A DNA stretch of 64,000 bases from Otis tarda (GCA_026413225.1 CM048552.1:166668053-166732052), one strand, 5' to 3'. Positions 1-13,372 are shown, counted from the stretch's first letter. The notes: a model not told the origin generated them from the letters alone. Made by a program: numbers and translations.

Positions 1-1807
1 AATTTTAGATTGTATAGGGAAAAATGAGTAGCCACTGGGAATGATATACTACTCTTCCGCAAAACTTGAAACACTTTTTTTTCCTGAAGGAAAAAAAACC
101 ACCACAAACTAAAAAGTCCCCATGGTTTCCATCAGCATGATGATTGGTAAGCTCAAGGATATTCCCTCTTATTTATCTCTCCACATGCAAGAGCAGAAGT
201 ATGGTTTTTAGGAACTGTTTTTAGGAGAAGCACTGTTGAGACTTTTTTTTTTCTTGAATTGAGAAGTTTGGTAACTCAGTTTGTCAGATCAGTGTGTTTT
301 CTCTCAGATCTCTGATGTCACCAAAAGAATAAGATTGAGAAGGGTTTAACACTTCATTTATAGCTAACAGTAGCAGTACACAAGCCAATACAATTTAATC
401 CCATAAGCAAGTAGTTACAGCAAATATCCTCATACAAAGATGTGGATATCATAGATATACCATAAAAATTACTGTCTCAGGACTAACACCTGTTCAGATG
501 GAGAAAAAAAGCCTTTCACGGTAGTTCCATGGGCTTCTAACTATTTTTTTTCCTGTAATTTAATATTCATTATTGCAATGGTGTGGAGAGCTCAAAGGTA
601 CCTTACACACCCACAAATGTAAGAACAAAGGAGATGAATCAAAGACAGCAGCAAGATGCCTTTCAGCCTCAAATACATTCCTTAGAACAACTACAACCTT
701 GAGCTCAGCCAAAGATCTAAGCATTCACCCAATTTAGTGCTCTCAGATGTATTTCTTTTAGCTGTTGTTGGCTTTTGTTTTCTTTTACTCATAAACTCAA
801 GCGGGATTTTTTTTTCCCCTATATTATAGCACTGATGAACAGATGGAAATAAATTTGATTAAATGGGGCCTGAAATAAACAAGGAGGATCCAGTTTTCAT
901 GGTAGATCCATGTGTGCTCCCATATGTGAAACAGATATACCGAGGCTCAGTCAATATAGGATTTCAAAAGTAAAAACCCACAAAAAAAACCCACAAGAAA
1001 CCCAAAGACTCTGGTGGAGAAAGCTAGTGAAGTCTTCTTTTTCCAAGTTGTCTTTCAAACAAGTAAAAAAGAAAGTATTTTATTCTATTTAGAGATGAGG
1101 AGGGAAAAAAAAAACCACAGAGAAGAAATGGTACACCTGGTTTTTTTTTATAGCCAAATGGAGGGATACCTAAATATATCCTGGCTTCTAGGAAAAAGAA
1201 AGATGAATATCAACATCATGTATAACTCTCAGGTTAAGTTTACAGTCTAAAGACATAGGTCATAGAAGCTTCTCTACTTACCTTTCAAATTCTGTCTTTT
1301 AAAGGATCCTAAAATCCTTTTGTTATCTTTCATTACAACATTATAATTTTCAAGACTGATTACAAATAAAGCTCACAAATTAGGCAAGAATCTCCACCTC
1401 AGTAAATTTAAGTCTACTTAGAAGGTATTAACTTTGTTATATATGAAACTACCCACTCCAAGTTTTTTTGACTGTTAACATCATTTCTTTGAAGCAGAAA
1501 AATTATCATGTAGTATGTAAGATAAAGAATTTTCTTTTTGATTTAGTGCTAGGATTCTTCTTTGCCTCTATTAAAAAAAAATAAAAAGCTACATTGCCTA
1601 AAACTGGTTAGCAAGGAGTAAATTTTGCCTTTCGACTGGGTTGACACAGTCCCTAATCTGTTAAACTTCTACTAGTTGTGTATACTTGCACTTTTTAATT
1701 TGCTTCTGTAGTCCTATTACTTGTGCACTATGCCAGAAGACATGAAGTTAGGCAGTCCTATTTTCATGTGTGAATCTGTCCCTGAAAACCTGGCTGTCTG
1801 CCTTGAT
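1..1807. other. AT-rich single-copy DNA, no gene seen
   Basis: Only short open frames (about 80 codons or fewer) without coding character are present. There are scattered A or T homopolymers, for example around 247, 805 and 1140. I recognise no repeat, RNA gene or splice-bounded exon. Confidence 0.6.
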
Positions 1808-1935
1808 TCTGACAAGAACAGAGTTAATTTTCACAGGAAATTGGGAGGGGACACAGCTGGGATAGCTTTACTGATCAGCCAATAGCTGGGATAGCTTACC
1901 CAAATTAGCAAAGGGGAACGTGATACCAGCCTCCA
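1808..1935 (+). mobile_element. ERVL-type LTR fragment (U3 remnant)
   Basis: The words 'agagttaatttt' and 'gggaggggacacagctggga' occur in the same order as in the more complete LTR at 60626-61221, followed by a diverged 'caaaggggaacgtgatacc' stretch that parallels its 'caaagggatattccatacc'. Both LTR termini are missing and the fragment is diverged, with a small internal duplication of 'agctgggatagctt'. It is probably an old truncated copy in plus orientation. The outer boundaries are approximate. Confidence 0.5.
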
Positions 1936-2903
1936 ATAGGCTGAACAGGTTGTTACCACAGGAAAAAGTTCCCCTTCTTTTGGGCTCTGTGTTTGCCTTT
2001 TTTTTTTTTTGCTGTGGGCAGTGGTATTAACTCCATGCTTATAATGTCTTCTTATAATGTCTACAATAGTAACTTAAAAAACTACAGTTATCTACAATTT
2101 AAAATTTACATATTTTATAAATATAATTTCTCCTTTGAATTTGATCTTTCAAAGTTTTGAATTCTATTATCTTGTAATTATTTTGATATGTCATAGAAAG
2201 TTCCCTTGGAAAGACTGAGGGTATAATATGTTCTCATGCACCTGGCTATAAATACATATATATCCAGAGATTATTCCTACAAAGAAGAGCTTCTAGTTTA
2301 TTTAAGTGATAAGATAGAAACACCATTTTAGATTTCTCATACTTTCTGTCAATGTTATCGAAAGTAATTGAATGTAGGGATTTCAATATTATACTGCCTA
2401 GATATTCAACATCAATTTTCATTGTATGAAAGACAGGAACACTTTTAACTAGAACAATTCTAATCCAAAAAAAAAGCTAGATTGCAAATGATCTTTATAA
2501 TCACTTTGATTTCATATAGTTCAGCTAGAAAAAACTGCTCAGCAAGAAGAATTGGGTAACATCAGAAGTCTACATTGAAGAACTGGTGAGCACTAGAGTC
2601 TACAGTTAAGACAAAAGAGGAACCATTTAAAATTCCTGGAGACAGGCCACCACACTACCCTATGGTCAGTATGGGAACAGGTATGAGTATTTGAAAATAG
2701 AAGGTAGGAAAGTACAATGCCTGCTGACTAGTACTTCTTTTTCTTGTTGATGGCATCTTAATTTAATGCAGCAGTCTTGTGAGTGATTAGTAGGCAATAT
2801 GGTTGCTCCCAGCTTGCAAAATCCTCTAATACTCTCAGAGAAGTCTTTGAATCCTTCAGCAATCAAAGTGTAGCCCAAGGTATTCATGCTATTATTCACC
2901 CCC
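1936..2903. other. AT-rich single-copy DNA, no gene seen
   Basis: No open frame of coding character and no recognisable repeat. A minus-strand frame of 94 codons at 2666-2950 runs into the CR1 junction and looks fortuitous. Confidence 0.55.
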
Positions 2904-4122
2904 GGCCTTCTATGACGCGGTGACAGCATCGGTGGACAAGGGACGAGCAATAGATATCATCTACCTGGACTTGTGCAAAGCTTTTGACACTGTCCCGCAC
3001 GACATCCTTCTCTCTAAACTAGAGAGACATGGGTTTGATGGACGGATCACTTCGTGGATAAGGAGTTGGCTGGATGGTCGAACTCAGAGAGTGGTGGTCA
3101 TCGGCTGGATGTCCAAGTGGAGACTGGTCACGAGTGGCGTCCCTCAGGGGTCCATGTTGGGCCCAGCCCTGTTCAATATCTTTGTCAGGGATATGGACAG
3201 TGGGATAGAGTGCACCCTCAGCAAGTTCGCCAATGACACCAAGCTGTATGGTGCTGTCGACACGCTAGAAGGGAGGGTCCCCAGAGGGACCTTGACAGGC
3301 TGGAGAGGTGGGCCCGTGCCAACCTCATGAAGTTCAACCAGGCCAAGTGCAAGGTCCTGCATCTGGATCATGGCAATCCCAGGCACAAATACAGGCTGGG
3401 CGGAGAATGGATTGAGAGCAGCCCTGAGGAGAAAGACTTGGGAGTGCTGGTGGACGAGAAGCTCAACATGAGCCAGCAATGCGCCCTTGCGGCCCAGAAG
3501 GCCAACCACATCCTGGGCTGCATCAAGAGAAGCGTGGCCAGCAGGTCGAGGGAGGTGATTCTGCCCCTCTACTCTGCCCTGGTGAGACCCCACCTGGAGT
3601 ACTGTCCAGTTCTGGAGCCCCCAACATAAGAAGGACATGGACCAGTTGGAGAAGGTCCAGAGGAGGGCCACAAAGATGATCAGAGGGCTGGAGCACCTTT
3701 CCTATGAGGACAGGCTGAGAGAGTTGGGGCTGTTCAGCCTGGAGAAGAGGAGGCTCCATGGAGACCTTACAGCAATCTTCCAGTGCCTCAAGGGGGCCTA
3801 CAAGAAAGATGGGGAGAGACTGTTCAGTAGGGCATGTTGTGATAGGATGAGGGGTAATGGTTTTAAAATAGAGGGGGGAAGATTTAGATTAGATATTAGG
3901 AAAAAATTTTTTACAATGAGAGTTGTAGAACACTGGAACAGGTTGCCCATAGAGGTGGTGGATGCCCCATCCCTGGAAACGTTCAAGGCCAGGCTGGATG
4001 AGGCTCTGAGCAACCTGATCTAGTCGGGGATGTCCCTGCTCCTTGCAGGGGGGTTGGACTAGATGACCTTTGAAGGTGCCTTCCAACTCTAACCATTCTA
4101 TGATTCTATGATTCTATGATTC
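2904..4122 (+). mobile_element. CR1 LINE, 5'-truncated, ORF2 reverse transcriptase C-terminal half
   Basis: This is a non-LTR retrotransposon fragment covering the second half of the CR1 ORF2 reverse transcriptase, its C-terminal region and the 3' UTR. Frame one (2920-3330) shows the finger/palm motifs '[20 protein letters not shown]' and '[11 protein letters not shown]'. The catalytic box reads FAND instead of FADD, so one metal-binding aspartate is lost. Reading then shifts to frames starting at 3327 ([20 protein letters not shown]) and 3637 ([14 protein letters not shown], up to the stop after 4023), so at least two frameshifts break the ORF. The element ends in tandem ATTCTATG units at about 4100-4122, which is the typical CR1 3' end without a poly(A) tail. 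It is a dead copy. The 5' truncation is typical of target-primed reverse transcription. Confidence 0.95.
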
Positions 4123-5520
4123 ATACGGTGAACCGTCACCCTCCTCCTATTATGTCATACAATCACAGGACTCAGGAAATCCAAGGCAGAATAGCGTGGA
4201 CAGACGAATGTACCCTGCGGGCCCAGAGGAGCCCAACCCTCAGCAGCATGTAGGATCTACTCTTCATCTCCTGGGCTACAAGACTTAGACCTTGATTCTA
4301 TGTTGAGCACTACCAATGTAGCCAGTATGCCTAAATCAGAGGTTGCCCCTCTAACAAACTGCTGTGAAAAGTTTCTTGGCTCTGTAATGCTTAGCACTGC
4401 TGAAATAATCCCATTTCCTTTTGCTGTCATAGCTTTTCTACATGCTGCCAATCTGAGAGATCATTAATTAAAAGTGATAATTCTTACATAGCAGTTTCCT
4501 CCTTTTAAGATCCAAAAGGGAAAAGATGCATCTCGAAATGAATGTACTTCTGATCTAAATGTCTGTGTGAACGTAGGCTCTCTGAATGAGAAATGCTATG
4601 GGCTACATGATGCAGTAAAAAGAAGGGGATAAACAGAAGCAGAGAAGGATCAGGGTGGGTTAAGGTCTGAAAAAAACCAGTGTATTCTTGGATATTAGTT
4701 TTCTTGAAATATTTTCCTTACCCCTCAATTTTCAACAGCATAACTAATTTCAGATCTAATCTTAGCACTTATGCTTGATTTTTCTACTTATTTAGACCAG
4801 ATTTTAGTGTAATTATATACTAAAAACAAACAAACAAAAAAAAACCACACAAAAAAAAAACCCCAAACCCACACTACTCAGTTAAAATCAACCAAGTTTC
4901 ATATGTTAATTGTGGAAATACTGATTCTGCAATGGAAATATAGGGGACATTTATTATAAGAATTCATGAGGCTAGATGTTCTCTTGACATTCTTAACTTT
5001 GCACTAAGAGTTGTGTTTTGTTTTGTTTTGTTTACCGGCAAAATAGGTAGATATAAACTGAAAGCACATAGATATGTCACTTTGATATGGTTTCAGCTTT
5101 TGCTGTGATATCCATTTAAAAGAAGTATCTGCTGTCTTTATGTTTTTCAATTGCTTTGAGTTTAGACATAGGGGATTTTTCTGTCTATTTTTTTTTGTTT
5201 GCTTGTTTTATACTTAATTACCATATAAATGCAATAAATGCATGAAGCTGTCGATATGCGACAGGAACATTAAAGAATTAGTGGTCATTGAACTTCTCAC
5301 AGGAGCAAACCTAAGATTTTTATGGCTTACAATCTCTGATTAAAAATATAAAAATTAATAAGAAACAATGACTGTGTGACCTATATTGTGTGATCACACC
5401 ATTTCATAACAAAATGAAAATAACTTTTCCTGAGTTTGGAAATGCGTAGAAGGTGTTAATGAAAGTTATGTAAAAATAGCACGCTGTAGTATAGTATCAT
5501 TTGTATCATTGATGGGAAAA
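4123..5520. other. Single-copy DNA with short A-rich and GTTTT repeats, no gene seen
   Basis: There is an (AAAC)/A-rich stretch at about 4826-4862 and a short GTTTT run at about 5013-5032. The first 130 bases after the CR1 are somewhat richer in G+C and CpG than the surroundings but carry no open frame. Nothing else is recognised. Confidence 0.55.
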
Positions 5521-6190
5521 CAGAATTTGAAGGGACCACTGATACCAGTCTTGTGCAGAGTCACAATGAATTAATCAAAGAGCAGAATATAAGAACAGCC
5601 TTGCCAGATCTAGCAGCAGGTCAGTCAGGTCAGATCCACCAGAAGTTTCACATGTGCCTTAGTGTTAGCACACAAAAGAGTAGAAGAACAGGTAGTAATA
5701 CATTTCAGAATAGTATTTTACCACCAATCATGCTGCGCGTGCTTTGCAAATTGGATTGTGTCTGTACTTAAATCTCTCAAAGCAACTGTCTTCCATGTTT
5801 TCTTTTATAACAATTTTGTAGAACTACATAAACTTTTAGCATCTACAAAAGTCTTCAAGTAAGACATTCCAGAACTTAACTATGCATTATACTGCCTGCA
5901 GAGATGTTCCCTCTTGTTTCTTCTGAATATGCAACCTGTTAGTTTTATCTGATGCCTGCTAGTTCTTACATTAGAAGGAACTGTAAACAATTGCTCACTC
6001 ACAGCTTCTCCATGGTATACATGTTAAAGACTATTATCGTAATTGCCCACCTTAGTCAGCCTCTTTACAGCCTGTAGTGTCCCAGCCCATCTATTTGTTC
6101 CTTATGCTAAAGCTTTAGTGATTCTAATGATCGCATAGGCTGTAGGCATCACCTTCAGGCATTTTTGAGAGACCTTGGCAACAGCTGTCT
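5521..6190 (-). mobile_element. Ancient, highly diverged CR1-class LINE remnant
   Basis: 'aatttgaagggaccactga' at 5523 resembles the reverse complement of a CR1 3' end (gttggaagggacc...). From about 5860 to 6100 the order of words (gagatgttccctcttg, acctgttagttttatctgat, gatgcctgctagttctta, ttctccatggtatacatg, cccaccttagtc) parallels older CR1 subfamilies that I recall from turtle and crocodilian genomes, in minus orientation. No open frame survives. The limits and the continuity between about 5600 and 5860 are uncertain. It is much older than the other CR1s here, which keep near-intact tails. Confidence 0.55.
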
Positions 6191-7787
6191 AGTCTGGGTA
6201 GTTATTAGCTACTGCATATTATTAAGACACTCAGAGCATAGTTACTTAGGTATGATTTAGAGACCACCTCCACACCCCCCCCAAATGTAGTAATAATATT
6301 AGGCTCTAGAAAGCCGTGTCCTGTAAAATTTGATAACTTTGTGTGCACATACAGTGTATGTATGCATGAATAGCTTTTAAATCTTGGGATCTTGATGTGT
6401 GAAGTAGCATGACATGGATGGACATCTGTTAAGAACAGTTTTAATTAATATATATGAGATGCAGGTTAATGCATCAGAAGATTTGGAGGTGAGAAAATTT
6501 TAAAAAGAGAGAAACTTGAAGAGTGAGTTGTCTAAGTCCAATGACTAATAACACAGGTCACCGATTTCTGGGAATTATATTGTAGCAGCTGCAAGGGATA
6601 TTCTAGGAGAATCAAAATTGTGCTGGATGCTGCAGAACCTCCATGCCAAGAAATACTTTTTCTTCCATACCTTCCTCAGTAGTGTCTGTCAAACTGCCTT
6701 GAGTCAAATCTCTGATGCATGACGTAGGAAAAGTGAGACTTCAGCCCACAGCTGTAAAAAGTAAAAATCAGAGAGAGGTTGAACTTGATTTTGAACTTAG
6801 ATTTTTGACTTGATTTTGACTTAGTTTACTGCATATTTAATACCAAACAAAGTACAATATTTGCATTCTCAGGGGACATAGCATCACAGTCTGTTAGTAA
6901 AATAGTGTAGATGGACTGGCAGTTAGAAATCCATCCTAAATTTGAAAGATAACAATAATTATATTTCAAACAGACAGATGTAGAAAGGGAATCTGTTTCA
7001 AACACCTCATCAATTTCTACTGAAATCACTGTCACAGTGTCTCTGGGCCCTAGACTTCCAGTTTTGCAGTTCATATTCAGGGAACGTGTTGATTATGTGG
7101 AAATCAATGAGACTTGTACTCATACTAAGTAAGTGTGGTTCCATGTGAGTAAAGTAGCCAAACAGGATCTCTCAAGTAGGTAAATATTTTTTCTACCACC
7201 AAGATTTCACAAGAGAGGCTTTGCTGGATTAAGTTGTGCTACTAGAATATTGGACTAGGGACAAAGCTGTTCAGCTTCCAAATAAACTCAGCCTCTGTGG
7301 TAGTGTCCAGAAACTGCTTCATCATTGTTTGTGCTGAGAGAAAGTAGTGGGTCTCCTTTGGCAAGTGTACAATGAACTTTACACACAACTTTGGGAGGGG
7401 GAAAGAGGGCAGACTCAAGGATAGGAAAGAAAAGAGATTGTTTTACTCCATATTTAAAAAAAAAAAGAATACATACACTTGCATACATAGACACATATAT
7501 GTAAGTATATGTAGATATATGAATGTATTTATGAGCAAGTTAATTTACATATATGTATAAGCAGTACTCTGTACTGTAAAAAGTGTATATATAAAAAAAA
7601 CACACACACACACAAACACATACGTGCTTGTGTATACATATCTATGTATATACTAGCTTTCTCTGCATACAGGCACACCTAAATATAAAGAAGAGAAGAG
7701 ATGTCTACAAACACAGGTTGTTTAAGCTAGTTATTTGTTTATTTAAAAAAATACCATCACATTACAAACATGCAATCTCTTCCAAGA

Positions 7788-7789
<2 letters not shown>
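6191..7789. other. AT-rich single-copy DNA with AT/CA simple sequence, no gene seen
   Basis: The stretch 7450-7670 is low-complexity (A runs, TA/GTATAT words and a CA run at about 7600-7614). A frame of 82 codons on the minus strand (6826-7074) has no recognisable motif. No exon or RNA gene is recognised. Confidence 0.55.

Positions 7790-7834
<45 letters not shown>
7790..7834. repeat. (TTA)15 microsatellite
   Basis: Fifteen uninterrupted TTA units (45 bases). The apparent poly-leucine open frame across it is an artefact of the repeat. Confidence 0.97.
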
Positions 7835-7837
<3 letters not shown>

Positions 7838-8085
7838 TCAGAGGTAGGAAGTATTTTGTGGTTAAGAAACAAGGATGTGTTTAGTAAGGTTATCAATGAA
7901 TTGTAGTATTTTAAAAGCTTCCAGTCTAATGAATCCAAATGTAGTCTGGGAGAATCTTACCTCAATGTCAGATGGCCTCTATTTCAGAAGGCTTGTGCAA
8001 GCAGCTTCTGCTATACTCACATCCTGATTTCTCAGAAAAGAAACATAGGCATGCTAGCTGGAAAGCTGATGGTATATAGTTTTCC

Positions 8086-8144
8086 TATATATATATCTAT
8101 ATATATCTATCTATCTATCTATATATGTATATATATATATATAT
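8086..8144. repeat. AT / ATCT compound microsatellite
   Basis: TA dinucleotides interleaved with about four ATCT tetranucleotides and a second TA run. Low complexity and probably length-polymorphic. Confidence 0.95.
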
Positions 8145-11100
8145 CTGATCTGAATGTCTAGGTGACCAGAACATAATCATATATTTTATATATAAGTGTG
8201 TGTCTGTATCTAATACTGCATGTGGCTTCAGTTTAATTGTCTGATCTCTCCGTCTATATCTTCGGTAGTAAACTAAACAAGGTGAGGGCTACTACATAAA
8301 GGAAATGAATGGACATCTATACAATTCATAAGCACTATCCCTAACATGTCCTGTACCTACTACCAGTAAGTTGATCTGGAGCCTGACCAAACAAGGGCTG
8401 GCCCTTTTCAGAGGCTAATGTGAAACAGGGACAATTCACAATAGTAGGCTCGATGTAGCCTCTCTGTTCTGGAGAGTTCAGCTATATGACAGTGATCTGT
8501 GATGTGCTTCTTGCCCTCACAGCCAAAAAACTGAAGCCAGTCTTATTTAATTTACTAGACCTGGCAAGACAAAGATGTACTCAGAAAAAGAGCTAAGGAT
8601 TTTTAAAAATCAGATTACCTCAAGAGATAGTTCTAGAGTCAAGAGACTATCCATTACATGTTTCTAGTACTTCCACTATAATGTGTTTTTCTTCAATCTA
8701 CTTTGGGTGGGGTTTTATTGTTTGGTTTTGTTTTTTTTTTTTTTTTTTCCATGTTCATTTGGTCCCATTGCCTCCAGACACCTAGTTTTAGGGTCACAGA
8801 ATTTACCTTTACCAATTCTGTAAAAGTACCATGCTTATGAATGGTGTTTTTAAACTAATAATTTTAATTATAATAAATAGTCATTGCTCCTCTTGGTGCT
8901 TATTGTAATATGATAACATGACTCACTAATTAAGAATAATTATTTTGCCATTCATGCATATGTACAAGCTTTGGCTGGGATACCTATTTTCAGGGCATTT
9001 TTAGCACTATTTTAATGTTTTGTAGTTAATTTAACATTACTGAGCAAAACTGAAAGGATCTTTGGAAGCACACAGAAAAAAAAAAAAAGAAGGAATTTAG
9101 TTTAAATAAATATTTATTGGCACATTTTTGTCTCAATTACTTTCTCCCTCAAATTTAGCACAATTTATGGGAGTTAATCTCAACAGTTGACTTCACAGAT
9201 AGTTCTGGATGCTAAGGCAACATAAGGCAAGATACTATAAATACTGGCTTAAGGGTAGCATTTTAAAGATATTTTAAAATGAAGCCTTTAAGAAAGTGTC
9301 TGTTTTCCATAGGTGAGCAACCTCTATTATTTTGACTTAGCGGAGGAAGAAATTTCAAAGACAATCTGAGCCTCTTTATTTATTTAAATACAGAGTTGCA
9401 GAGAAAGTGGTAGGTGAAGAACATCTAATTTTAAACATAAGTTAAAAAAAAAATAAGGTTAATGATTGTCCCAAATGAAGAAAACAGTTGTAGAGCTGGG
9501 AACACAAACAGCTGTTTCCTGTTTAACTCCTAATTGTCTGATTTAATTGTCATCATTTTACTAATACTTGTATATCAACTGGCATAACATTTAAGTTATA
9601 TTCAGCAGCACAAGAAGTTGGATAAGTGTTCAGATGTATTGTCATTGGCAACTAAATGACTATTGGGATATTTGGCACTATATGCTTTCTGTTGCTGCTG
9701 TTGAAAGGTTGTTGAAATATGAGGAGTAACATGTACTCCCATGCATGTCATTTAGGTTTGCCCAACATATAAATTGAGAAATTTTATTTGTAAATAACAT
9801 GGTAAGTAGATCTGAGGAGATGACAAAGATAGCTGATAAAGGTCTGCAGGTTTCACCTCACACTCACATTTTATCCTTGTTGTTCCTATCTTTCAAGCAG
9901 ACAGCCATTGACTTTGTGAGACTTTCCTTTTTTGATACAATAATATACAAATGTAACAGTTAACTCACTTTTACGGTCAAGCATACAGACCATCACTGTA
10001 ATGAACAAGATTATACAAATTCTACTGGTCACTCTAAATATTCTTTAATGTATACAGCTAATTTATTTGCAAATTTACAGTCCTGTCTTTAAGAAATCCA
10101 CTTTTATAATATTTTTCTTACTTTTACAATTTTTTTTTCAATGCTGTAACCAGAAGCACTTTAAGGCCAGAGTATCGAGGTCTTCTGACATTTGTTTTTT
10201 CCTTTATTGCATCTACACACCAAACCTCATTTTGAATGCCTTCACCTGCAAGACACTTGGAAGTGCTTTTATCTAGTGTGTAATAAACTTTTCTTTCTCC
10301 TTTAGCTCTTGACTGAACTCAGTCAACCATGAATTTGGCAAAGTAAAGCATGAAAAGTTCACTAACTTCTTTGTTTATTGATCATACAATTATCTCAGCC
10401 TCTGGAAAAAAAAGATCAGTATATTTTCTTAGAACATTAATTTCACTGAGGCAGTTCACCTCATTTGCAAATTTCCGTCTTTGAAGACTATCTACAGCAT
10501 GTTGCATGACTTTTAATTTTAAAGGCCTTTGACCTGAATGGAGTTAACCTTTTTTTTTAATCACTACTCCCTTACCATGTGTCAAGTCTATCACTTTTCT
10601 CTGAGTGCTTGTTGATGATGATGAACCATGAAACTTTGTATCCAAACATAGCTGGTGTTCATCTGTTGTTATAGAAACCAATTTCATCATCATTATTTTG
10701 TGTTTAATAGCATACTTGAAATCAACATAATTATTTTCCTCTCTTGATTCTTCTTCATTATTTGTGTCCTTGAAATATCTTTGTTTACATGGCTCACTTG
10801 AGCTATCCCACATGCAAATATTCCCATTTAAACCAATGATACACACAACATGAAATATTTTTTAATAATTAGCAAGTATAAACTTTGTTTTTTCTTTAAA
10901 AATATATGTACTGTATCACTTGTTATTTACATAATTCCTTGCTTCTTTGGTTTATTTTTGAGGGAGACATTTACATCATTCTTTTGAAGAAAACTGTCAT
11001 TTTTTAATACATCAGCAGTCTTGAAAGACGCTTCAGTAGTGGTTTTCATTTTTTTTTTTCTTAAAGTACTTTTAAAAGAAAAGTCTTACTTTTCTTCTGG

Positions 11101-13350
11101 AGACCACACAGTCTTTATTTGAGGTGTACTACTTTTGGAAAAAGTCTCATCCTATTTTCCGCACATTGTGATGACATTAGACTTTATCCTTTCATTTCCT
11201 TTTCTTTTCTTTCCTTTCCTTGCCTTGCCTTTCCTCATTAGTAAGATACAGTAGATGTTTGTCTTTTTAGCAGTAGTTTTCAAACTAATTTCCCTGGTTT
11301 CCTTCAAAACAGCACACTTATATTTACTGTTTAAGTGCAGAGGTCCATGAATCACAACTGTATGTCCTTTGATTAACTTGAAACTAATATTCTTTCTATC
11401 TCAGATCTTAGTACATTTTATTTACTTTTTCTCTGTATGTCTTTTTTCCTTCACTACTGGCTGTTCTCATCTCATTCTTCTGTTGACTACTGGTCTGCCT
11501 CCAACCAGTATTGCTTTTCTAAGCCACATATAAGAATGGCTTCCCATGGAGAATGTGAGGAGAGGAAAGATGTAATGAATTTTCATCTCTCTTCTGCTCT
11601 TCATTATTCCTTACGCTAAGTGGATAACCATTCCAAACTTTCCAAAGTACAGCAGTGATGGCTAGAGAGTTCCGCTCTTCAAATTCATGCAGGTTTTAAA
11701 TTAAACATTGTCATGGAGATTTGACAAGCTGGTAGGCTTTTTTTTTTTTTTTGGGGGGAGGGAGAGATTTGTAAAAGAGGGAAGGGTTTAAGCCTATATT
11801 AACCTATACAACAATAAAGATTTTAGTATCACAGAAATTATTCATTTCTCACTGTTTCTCAGTGATCTAACTGCGCTTTATCCCTCTCATATGTCTGAGA
11901 ATAGATCAAACTTAAATTTGGCACCTATAGTATATGTTCTTATCTGGAGTGGGATTCACCTCATGCAGTTTCAGCTTTTTGAAGCTGAAGTCATTCTACC
12001 TTCCAAATATAAGCACTTGAGTTCCGAAGAATTACCCACTATAGGTTTCTGATGATTATATTAAAATCCATCTTCGGGTTTTTACCACACTCTTTCTTCC
12101 TTCCTTTCTTTTCCACCCTTGGACAATTAATTTTAACCTAAGGATTGAGGGAGAATAACTAAAAACAAACAAACAAACAAACAAAACCAAACCTTTTTTA
12201 TTAAATCCAGAAAATCTACGGATAATTTTGTGTGTTTATTATCCTGATCTTCAAAGGCTCAATTGTACTCTATGTCTCTGTCTGAAGTAACACCTGGATT
12301 GGGAAATCAGTGGATTGCGGATATTGAGATTTCCTAAAAGCATAGCAACAACATTATCAGTAGCACTTGAACTAGATCCAGAGTTAAGGTTCCCAGTGCC
12401 CTAACAGAAGCCACAAAATTCACTCTGCTATTTCTACCCCATACCAGCGCAAAGCACTTGGCTGCTGATTCTCTTGGTTAAGTCTGGCTGAGATGCAAGG
12501 CAGCTGCTCTTGCCCAGTGAAAGGAATGGGTGGCCATGGGATAGCAGGACATCATTAGCTGGCAGGATCTCTCTTTTACTCTGTGGTAGGCAGAGCTCAA
12601 GCAGCATTTGGCTGCTGAAGCTTAATTTTCTGCCTGAACAACCAGTTCCTGCCTTCTCCAGAGAAAGACAGTGAGCCAAATGGGAACAGTCTCTAAGCTG
12701 GATCTATATGGAGGACACACATGGTTAGCTAAGACAGAACATTTGAGGAGTTCTATCATGTTAAACTCCAGTAACTCCAGTTGCTAGAGGCAGTCATTCT
12801 GTATTTAGAGCTGTTCACTACTATCAAGACTGGAGTTTTTTCCCATTATGTTGACAATCAAACCTTTTTGCACCCGAGAAATTGAAATATATGTATATAA
12901 ATATCCACTTTCAGATTTTAGATATGAATTTCAACACCTATAAATGTGAATTACATAGAACTTGGGGAAATGCTTTTTTTTTTTGGCTTTGAATCATAAT
13001 GGAATTGATTTAGAGGGAAGAAGAGAATTGTTCAGTCTCAGACAGTTCTACCAAAGTACAAATAAAATATAGATGACTGTACACAACTTCCTTATTCAAA
13101 TGGTCAAAAGAGTTTCATTTTGCTGGCAAAAATCCTGCTCTCAATTACATAAATGGAACCCAAATCAATTTTAATAAGTTGAAATTTAAAGACCCAATCC
13201 ATCTCTGAAATAAATGCTAATCATGTCACTGGCTCAAAAACTTCATTTTAGCAACCAAAGCAAATGTTGCAAAGGAGAGGGCACAACAGCTTTACAAAGT
13301 GTATGTTCATTTCAAAGTTTTACTTTAGTGTCCTCTCTTAGAGTCACCTG

Positions 13351-13372
13351 AAACCTGAAACGTTTCAGGTTT
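13351..13372. repeat. 22-bp perfect palindrome
   Basis: AAACCTGAAAC is followed immediately by its exact reverse complement. The five bases before it add a further partial copy (CCTGAAA CCTGAAA). Confidence 0.9.

Noticed and set aside
8727-8749. T run as the reverse-complemented poly(A) of a retropseudogene
   Set aside because: No gene-like sequence follows on the minus strand and no flanking duplication is seen.
13340-13365. Interferon-response element reading of the GAAACCTGAAAC motif
   Set aside because: The two GAAA cores are separated by three bases, not the two expected for an ISRE.
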